Positions 56,801 through 64,000 of a stretch of DNA of 64,000 bases are shown here, piece after piece. The DNA is from Polytrichum commune (lineage: Eukaryota > Streptophyta > Polytrichopsida > Polytrichales > Polytrichaceae). The translations under genes were made by a program, and so were the position numbers. Under the pieces are notes generated by a model. The model was not told the DNA's origin and searched no databases. It saw only the letters and a program-made list of their open reading frames with translations. Within the stretch, counting starts at the first letter, position 1. The number at the start of each line of letters is the position of its first letter. Location: positions 2,232,501 through 2,296,500 of the forward strand of contig OX485805.1 of the NCBI GenBank assembly GCA_950295325.1. The letters run 5' to 3'.

Positions 56801-58600
56801 TAGTATGATGGCGAGATACTACGATGTTTGGAAGAGACATCCCATCAAACATGTTCTTTCCCAGGTATTGATAGTTGGAAACAACTTATGAAGCAGAATA
56901 TTAGACACTTGTGATACAAACATTGTCAACCTTGTCACCCCAAATTAAAAATCAAAAATTTAAAAATAAAGGAATTGAACCAAAAAATTGAATTGATAAA
57001 TTGGCATCATCCTTTTGAAAAGCCTTTTGTTTTAGATTAAGAAATGATAGAGTTTTGACCAAAGTTGAGGTTTTGTACCTGCCTTTGGTGTCTAAACCCT
57101 AGCGTTAAAAGATCTAATAAGTTATAGGTCTTTGTAGTTAGTTTAAAGCCAGGACGCGTTCACACAGGAGAAGCATCGGAGCAGGCGTTTGCTGCTCTCG
57201 CTCCGCGTTGTTTGTTTGTGCTTTTGTTTGGTGCGTGGTTGTTGCAATTTGATTCCACTGCAAAAATTTCGACCATCAGTGATGTTGGGTTGTTTAAAAG
57301 TGGTTTTATAGCTTGTCCTACTAGAATGGGTGGGCCAAGCTAGCCTTGCATAGGTCGATCCAAGATTTAGGATAATTGGGTCCTATTGGCATACCTTATT
57401 TAAGTTCTTAAAGTGCTCTCAAAATTTGAGAGGTGGAAAAAGAAGGTCCCCAAAGTTTCACCCAACTTTCAAAATAGGTTTCAATGTACGATGAGCTGAA
57501 TGAGCTCTTAATAAAGACTTTTCTCAAAGAAGGATCAAAGCCATGATCTTGTCTCTCTTTGAGGGACTTTAATGGATAGCTCTATTGTGGTCCAAGTTCA
57601 TGCATGATTTGCATTGAGGCTATGAAGTTTGGATCATTTTCTACCCCGCTCCCTTGATTTTGGTCCAATATGGGAGCATTTGGATGTCCCCGTCCCATTA
57701 TGGTAGGACAATTTACTTTGAGAAACCCCAACCCAACTCACCCTTGCAACCGATCCATTGCAGCCTCCTATCTTAACCACAATGTAGTAGCCCACCCCAC
57801 GGACTAGTTGGTGACCTCTAAACCCGTTGCTACAATTGCCTCCACCACTAGACCAAAGAATTTGGATGTAATTAGTCCACGTCACTTCCACAAAGTTTGT
57901 ATTGCTTGTTTACCAATTGTTTCTCCAAAGGCATAGAGAGAACGACCTCGAACTGTTTGAATATTGCTCTCGGGGAGGTCACTCCCTCTTACATTAATGC
58001 ATACACGTGCACTCAAGACTTCTTATTGGGGGGGCTATTTACCTTGCAGAAAATATTATAAGGTATGGTATTATTCAAAATAAAGGTAAATGCTTGTATT
58101 TTAATATACACTATCAGTAATTATAAAGAATTGGGGGAATCATTTTAAAATACCCTATATTATTTGTACTGGCAAACAAAGTTAGAAAGAAGGTTCCAAT
58201 TCAAACAACGCATTGAAATTTTCATTCCCAACACGTAGGTAGAAAACATTAACTCCACATTGGATACGTTGGTTCAATTTCGTTCAAGCCAGCCCGTCTG
58301 CAAAGTCATTCATCCAAGCTTTTTCTACATAAAATCACCTATTTTCATTCACTAACACAAACCCTACCCTAGACCCGCTACCCCTAGTAATTATTCCCAC
58401 GTTAATTTACATGTATTGACTAGATAAAAGAGGCCATTATATGTGATGGTATATTACATGTAAACATGTTTCACTATTTTAAAACCCCCTATATTATATG
58501 TACGTTTTTTTTTTGCAAAATTGATCTACAATGAATATATTAAACCCTATTTTTTTTATCGCACGTTGTTTCTACGATTTTTGCCAGTGACCTCCCCGAG
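53880..58600. other. Gene-poor repeat DNA
   Basis: No coding region is convincing. 57300-57570 is a diverged direct copy of 40425-40660, and 58440-58600 resembles 1010-1200. A short AATGGTAAGGCACTCGAA tRNA-like string lies at about 56574. A palindrome-like pair GGGCCTTGAGA / TCTCAAGGCCCAC lies at 56700-56775. Confidence 0.45.
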
Positions 58601-58603
58601 ATA

Positions 58604-58894
58604 TTGCTTTGGATTTTGTCATCATGGGATTGTTTTGTAATGATGGTGTACTCAACGTACAACTCTTCCTTTGATGGGAAACAATTGAAGTGGCCGATTG
58701 ACAGCCATGCAAGTAAGATTGCCCCTCTATCTACCTGCATAGCTCAAATCACCGAGTGTCAGGCATCCAATTCGCCGAACATTGGATTAATGAGCAAAAT
58801 ACTTCATCAAACTGCACCTCCCCAGCTCGCATTGTTGCTCCAGAAGGCAGTGTTCACCACTGTCATGCAGGTGGTGAGGCCGCACTTCCCTTAA
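58604..58894 (+). CDS. Unrecognised ORF, possibly a C-terminal gene fragment
   Basis: A 96-codon frame whose second half is protein-like: SKIAPLSTCIAQITECQAS, then HQTAPPQLALLLQKAVFTTV and MQVVRPHFP at the stop. I cannot assign a family. The start codon lies in a dispersed-repeat boundary and is doubtful; an acceptor upstream of KWPIDSHA is possible. Confidence 0.25.
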   Translation: MLWILSSWDCFVMMVYSTYNSSFDGKQLKWPIDSHASKIAPLSTCIAQITECQASNSPNIGLMSKILHQTAPPQLALLLQKAVFTTVMQVVRPHFP

Positions 58895-58899
58895 CCCCA

Positions 58900-61860
58900 A
58901 TCCTTGATACTTTTATATTGCAATGTGACTGTACTGCCACCTGAGTTGAAGATGCCCTAGTTTTGTTGATTTATTCATGTTGTTTTCAAACCATTGAGTA
59001 TCTTCCTGTAATGAAGTGAATGAGAAATATCAACCCAATGTGCGTGGAAAGTGGTGTAGAAAGCAAGTCACAGAGGCCCCATAATTTCAAAGATTACCAA
59101 AGACATGTTGGGGTTGATCATGGTGATAAATCCAAATTACATAGCTGTTCACCAGCAACACTGCTAAGAAACGTAGTTGTTATCAACATGAATTAAAAGG
59201 GTTTAGGGTTTTGGGTTCAGGGTACTGCCAAGTTCAAGTAGGGATTGTCATTGAATGGCGCTGGTTATGTGATCTGTAGACTCGTTGCAAGACTCGTTGC
59301 AAGACTCGTTGTGGTTTCCTTGTTCAACTGGCTACGTCTGAGCGGGAGGAATCTCCTGGTTATGTGGTGACACTAAAAGAGTTTGAGTCTTCACTTTGAT
59401 AATGAATAAGATATTCATATGAGCTGCAAACACATTCTGGAATAGGTATGTTGTATTCCTTCAGATTTGTCGTCTTACATATGAATGTTGTTAGTTGTTA
59501 GTTGTCTTCTTGTAAGATATCACTATGTGAGATTTAATTGCAGTTTGAGAAGTCTGTAGGGATTTGTGAATTGTGTCTATTTCTGTTTTCGAGGTGTGAT
59601 GTTAGACACACAGAGTGCTGAACCTAAAGTGTTGCAGGCATTTACTTTTCATAGTATATTATATCTTGATCATATCTTGGAAGACTTGTTGCAAGACTCG
59701 TTGTGGAATTCTTGGATCCCAAAGGGTCGTTGCAAGACTCGTTGTGGCTTCCTTGTTCAACTGGCTACAATTCGAACTGGAGGTTGGGAGATTAAAAGTA
59801 TGAAATGTAAACCTGCTGTCAGTTTGAAATCCTGTCTAAGAACATTTGATGAAATAAAAGACTCTCGGCTAAAACAAACCAATCTAAGTCTAAACTTCCG
59901 GGACCTTAACCCTGCCTGTCAGTCTGGACTTAATCCTGTCTAACTAAATTCTAACAACGTTTGATGAAATAGAATCTATAAGGAGGCCACAACAAAACAA
60001 TTAAAGTGTAGAGGCGCAAATTCTAGTCATAATATGACTGACGTCTTGACGGTTCTAGCTAGGAAGATCGACCGAAGGTGAGAACCCGAACACCTAATAT
60101 TAGTAAATTTGGCATTTAGGATTTCATCAAGAGTTTAAACTATATATGGTGTACAATATGTGTAGTCTTGATCCAAGTTTGTATCTCTTATAGGTATTGT
60201 TGTGAGCAGTGATGCAGTGAATAATTGTGGAAACGTAGTCACTTCCTTTTTGGGGTGAATCGGCAACTGCAGCTTCGTCGAACTAGGTCAAGTGGAGCAA
60301 GTATTAAAAACATTGCAGTTTCTGTGTACCTTCTCTGTGAAGGTACTGTAGCTTCAAATCCGCAGGGATCACCTTATACTTGAATTAAGTGACCTGCAAG
60401 CATGCAAATTTTGGAAAAATGATCCTCATATTTCTTATGCTGAGATTTACTCAGTAGTGGTGCTGGAGAGGACCAAGATTCCTGTATTAATTGTTTCTGC
60501 GTTCACTAAAGAGGAAATATAAGGTAAGCAGGTCTTAAACAGACACTTTCCTTTCTGCACTCCTTGTCAGAACATGAAACATGTACTTCGTGCGAGATGA
60601 TTAACAATTCCATATCATGCCCATAGCTACTTGCTTGATGGTTTTCCGAGCTCATATGAATATCTACCACTTTGTTAAGTGAAGAATTTTGAGTTACTAA
60701 ATGATCAAATAGTTGCTCCTAGTTAATGTTGACTATTCTGTCTAGAATGGTTAACCAATTTTGAGCATGTAGTTTAATCTCTTTATGACGCATGTGTTTT
60801 TGGTGTTCATACTTAGCTTTAAACCCAACCATACACTTCTGAAATATAGGTGTTTGTTTAAGAAAGACACCGAAGTAAGCATATTTACCTAAGGTATGAA
60901 AGAAGATGCAGAATTCGAGTTATTTTTATGAACCTTTGTTCTGAACAAGTCTTTCCAAGACACAAATATTAAATCTTCAACAACCTCGTTGGCAACCTCG
61001 GTGATTTATTTGGAATTATTAATGGGCATGGAAGGCTTACGCAACCTGTCTCAACAACTGACATAGTAGTGACACGTGACCTGCCATGCATCTTGGGTTT
61101 CGTATCATGATCTGGACGTCATGCAACAACAACCGAATTCGAACAATTACCACTGAATTCAAAATGTATCACATTTAATTTCAATCGACTGCTCTCGATT
61201 CAACCATACAGTGTAATTAAAAAAATTAAAAAAATCCTTGGCAATTGCCTTAGAAGATGACAAGCTCATGCCAAAAAATTGCACCTTTTACTTTCAGACA
61301 TCAATGGCACTAATGTTAAAGCTCTTTTCATAATTATAATGTGCACATGGTAGATATAGATGTAGGGCCGATGTGATGGATCCCTCCTTCTGTCCGGAGA
61401 CAATCGATTGGACAGTGGGCAAGGATGGAAATTAGGAATGTAGTTCGAGGCTGACTTTATTCTGGAATACTGGAAAGTATTGCAGCATTGGCATCTTATG
61501 TAGCTGAAGAATATGAAGTCAAATAACATCATGCATCAAAGAATCCTTGCTGGATCAATGATTGATTTTTTTTCTTTTCTTCTGGAGATGTCGTCCATCA
61601 ATATCATTGATTCTGCACTGAGATCAAGTTCTAATGTGTGCGTGGGAGATGTGGATATAGGGGTCATAGGGACATATTCCTCCTCCTTCTGGACACTGAA
61701 TCCAAGTTATTGAGACATTGACTATTCCAAAACATCTGACTTTTGGTGTGATTGAGTAGTGTATTTAAACCCTAACAAATTGGAAATCATAACTCTTTAC
61801 ATTCTTTAAATTAAAATTTGCAATCCTCTCTACGAAATGCATGCCACGATGGTACCATCT
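58900..61860. other. Gene-free stretch with duplicated GTTGCAAGACTC blocks
   Basis: The string GTTGCAAGACTCGTTG occurs three times: at about 59284 (overlapping), 59688 and 59729. Copies near 59305 and 59742 continue TTCCTTGTTCAACTGGCTAC, so a ~100-bp block was duplicated about 430 bases apart. TTTAGGGTTTTGGGTTCAGGG near 59200 is telomere-like. A 125-codon frame (59566-59943) covers the second block but shows no known domain. Confidence 0.45.
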
Positions 61861-61864
61861 CCTC

Positions 61865-62000
61865 GTGAGCAGACATAGCAACCACACACAAGAGGTTAAG
61901 GAACCCCCCCCAGAAAGCAAGATTCGAACCTCCAGACCCTCACAAATTGGAGCATCAACTTAAACCCTTGCAACCTTAAACCCTTACGAATTCAACCACG
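61865..62000 (-). repeat. tRNA-derived SINE-like relic
   Basis: The minus strand has GGAGGTTCGAATCTTGC as a B box, with AAGTTGATGCTCC upstream. It lies just 3' of the GMP synthase exon fragment. Confidence 0.45.
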
Positions 62001-62041
62001 ATTATGCACATAGCCAACGAGGGTTTACAGACGAATCTTAC

Positions 62042-62261
62042 CTCAGGATGGTACTGGAGAGCATAGATGTTAGCCTCAACATTGTCGATGGCAGCAATGT
62101 TCCCCTGCAAACTTGTAGCCAGAATTGAGAATCCCGGGGGCAACTTAACAGCTTCGTCACCATGGCTCATCCACACAGTCTGGTTAGGGAAACTATCCGC
62201 ATCACCATAGAGCCTGCTCCCCTTCACGGCGGTGATTTCCATGCGCCTATACTCCTGGCTC
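62042..62261 (-). pseudogene. GMP synthase exon fragment (glutamine amidotransferase domain)
   Basis: The frame reads QEYRRMEITAV, VWMSHGDEAVKLPPGF, SILATSLQGNIAAI and YALQYHPEV, then a GTAAGA donor at 62041. These are conserved signatures of the class I amidotransferase domain of GMP synthase, which takes NH3 from glutamine to convert XMP to GMP; the catalytic His and Glu are in the HPE. Only this exon is present: neither the catalytic-Cys exon upstream nor the ATP-pyrophosphatase part downstream was found, and the upstream junction lacks a strong acceptor. Likely an isolated duplicated fragment. Confidence 0.75.
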
Positions 62262-63050
62262 TCCGCATGGGTCACTATCCCACAAATCACAACAAATGCA
62301 AACAGGAGCGACAATCTTAGTGCGAAGACAAACTCACAAGCTGCTTGAAGTGGGGAGCTTCGGCGTCGGGGCGTGTGTGGCCAAGCGGCTTGGGATGGGG
62401 AGCTTGCATGCGGGGCCTGGCCGGGCATGACGGCCCGGGTATCGGCTCTCGTTCCCAACAAGCTCTCGTTCCCATGAGCACGGAAATTTGCGGGCAGGGA
62501 ATGAGGGCAGGGAAGAAAATCTGCCCGGGGCGGGGCGGGGGGCCTGGGCAGATGTGATCTAGCCCTGGCCTGTCAGGTATGCATGATTTGGCTCGCTTTC
62601 GTTCTTTCATTCATTGCGTGATGATCTGCTCTTCTCCACAAAATCATAGTACTTGCATTGATTGGTTCATTCAATCCTTCATCATCATCATCATCAACAT
62701 CATCATCAAGTGCTCCAACTTCATCCAATCTGCAACAATCCTGAGGTAGGGATCCCAGCTTAGTACCGGTTTTCCATCATCAATGTTATGTCAAGCATTT
62801 AGATCCGAGAGAGGTGGGGCATCACCGCATTTTGATTGGGAGTCTTGGTTCTCAAGATCGAGACAGATATGTTGTGCAATTACTACTTTAGGTGTTGTTG
62901 ATGATGATGATAATGGGTGAGTTTGAATATTGCAGAGGTGAAGAAGAAGTGGAGGGTTAGGCTGTGGAAGGTAATGTAGATTTTTGCTGTTTTGTTGGTG
63001 AAAAGTGTGGGATCCTTGAGGGAGGTTTGGAGTTTGGAGAGAGAGGGAGA
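62262..63050. other. Gene-free stretch, partly GC-rich
   Basis: 62330-62570 is GC-rich with GGGGCGGG-type runs; a TCATCATCATCA microsatellite lies at about 62680-62710. Minus-strand ORFs here are Pro/Ala-rich and look like chance. Confidence 0.4.
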
Positions 63051-63059
63051 TCGGTAAAT

Positions 63060-63755
63060 TTATAAATCCTTTAAGGTGTTGTTGATGGAGAGGTAATGTA
63101 GATGTTTGTAATTGTTGTAGAGGTTTGAGCAGAGGTGCACAGGTGTCGGTTGGTGTGCAGGTTTAGTGGGATAAGTCGAGTTTTGATAGGAGACAGGTGG
63201 AGGGAAGAATTTTTCTTGAGGTGTTTGACATGACATCATTTTGTGATGTGGAATTTTGTAGTGTAGTGGTTTTATTTGTGAAGTTGGGTTGTAAAGTGTG
63301 TGGGGCCCTTGGGGAGGTTGTAGAGGGTTAAGCTCAGTATGATGGGTTCCAAGTGTATGGGACTGGAGGCTGGTGTACAAAAGAGAGACAGAGATGGAGA
63401 GATCAATTATCTCAGATGTTGGTGGGATTGGACGCAGAGTTTGAATGGGGTCAGTAGGGTGAGGGGTGGATTTGGAAGGAAAAATTGATGAGATTTTTGT
63501 TTGGAATTTTTGTTTCTGGAGTGTGTGGGATGATTCTTGAGGAGGTTGTGGGAAAGTGAGGTCAAGAAGCTCAGGTACAGTTGGGTGTGAGGAGGAATAA
63601 CACTTGTGACAGTAATTTGCTGTGATGATTTTGTGAGTTTGTGTGATTTTGGTGGTTTTGTCAAGAGAGATCAAGCTTGGGTGTTGATGATGATGCTGTG
63701 CAGTTTTGCTGGCATGCTTGCTCTGCTTGATTAATTGCAGACGTGAACTTTTCAA
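63060..63755 (-). CDS. Low-complexity 231-codon ORF, doubtful
   Basis: The frame is rich in His, Gln, Pro, Ser and Thr without any recognised domain; the opposite strand is strongly G/T-rich, and that composition alone keeps the minus strand free of stops. It starts MKSSRLQLIKQSK and has a few Cys (YCHKCYSSSH) but no clear zinc motif. It could be a retroelement ORF of the A/C-rich kind seen at 33460-36027, but no similarity was found. Listed only because of its length. Confidence 0.2.
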   Translation of the reverse strand: MKSSRLQLIKQSKHASKTAQHHHQHPSLISLDKTTKITQTHKIITANYCHKCYSSSHPTVPELLDLTFPQPPQESSHTLQKQKFQTKISSIFPSKSTPHPTDPIQTLRPIPPTSEIIDLSISVSLLYTSLQSHTLGTHHTELNPLQPPQGPHTLYNPTSQIKPLHYKIPHHKMMSCQTPQEKFFPPPVSYQNSTYPTKPAHQPTPVHLCSNLYNNYKHLHYLSINNTLKDL

Positions 63756-64000
63756 ACCATCGCTATGTTTTCTATGTTGTGGTTTTGAGGGGTCTCTATA
63801 GAATCGATTTGTTTGCTTGTTTCATCATACCAATGGGTTTTCATATGTTCTGTTTGAGCAGGCCTTTGAAGTCACCACCAGCTCTGCTCGCGGCTCTGAG
63901 GATGAATTCCTTTTTCCAGAATTCCACCATCTTACTTTGAGATGGTTTGACAACTATAGAAACAGAAACATAACACATTTAAGAACAGTTCTTCTGGGTT

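Overview
The window looks like a gene-poor stretch of a plant nuclear genome. The best organism clue is a minus-strand gene joining an N-terminal helical region, a complete protein kinase, an NB-ARC ATPase and LRRs. Kinase-NB-ARC-LRR receptors are known mainly from mosses, so I favour a moss or another seedless plant, with modest confidence. Plant telomere-type AAACCCT motifs, Stowaway-type MITEs, solo LTRs and GT-AG introns agree with a plant.

Layout. 1-2.7 kb: AT-rich, one doubtful ORF, a SINE-like tRNA relic. 2.7-16.4 kb: the kinase-NB-ARC-LRR locus (minus). Its LRR exon became an array of about thirty 144-bp units (48 residues, two LRRs each). The array is split by two insertions (4870-7628 and 10469-12254), each bounded by TG...CA with a perfect 5-bp target duplication; removing either one restores the LRR frame. 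An in-frame TGA before the LRRs and single-base losses in poly-G tracts suggest a pseudogene or a locus expressed only as kinase-NB-ARC. 16.4-23 kb: no gene; a tandem repeat of about 0.9 kb in three imperfect copies, carrying a hAT-type MITE. 23-32.4 kb: nested repeats, namely MITEs, a palindromic foldback family, a degraded CACTA (tnp2/Transposase_21) gene and a pair of ~1 kb inverted repeats around it. 33.4-38.5 kb: a broken retroelement (minus) with RNase H and a PD-(D/E)XK-like nuclease region, split by a third LTR-like insertion of the same family as 10469-12254. 38.7-45.3 kb: a Myb/trihelix-like relic, a 1.2-kb PIF/Harbinger-type element, foldbacks and an RNase H relic. 45.6-46.0 kb: an intact small secreted-protein gene. 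47.7-50.6 kb: a PHD-finger gene (minus) whose second recognised exon is split by a 1.7-kb hAT-type element. 51.1-51.6 kb: a TOM1-like GAT-domain fragment with a 4-bp duplication frameshift. 51.6-64 kb: mostly repeats, SINE relics and one GMP-synthase exon fragment (62.04-62.26 kb).

Overall, only the small secreted-protein gene looks intact. The kinase-NB-ARC part is well preserved. Most other host-like coding sequence is fragmentary or interrupted. The striking content is the huge, slippage-prone LRR array and the unusually readable record of insertions, several with target duplications and one with an empty-site paralogue inside the same window. No known function links the genes to each other.
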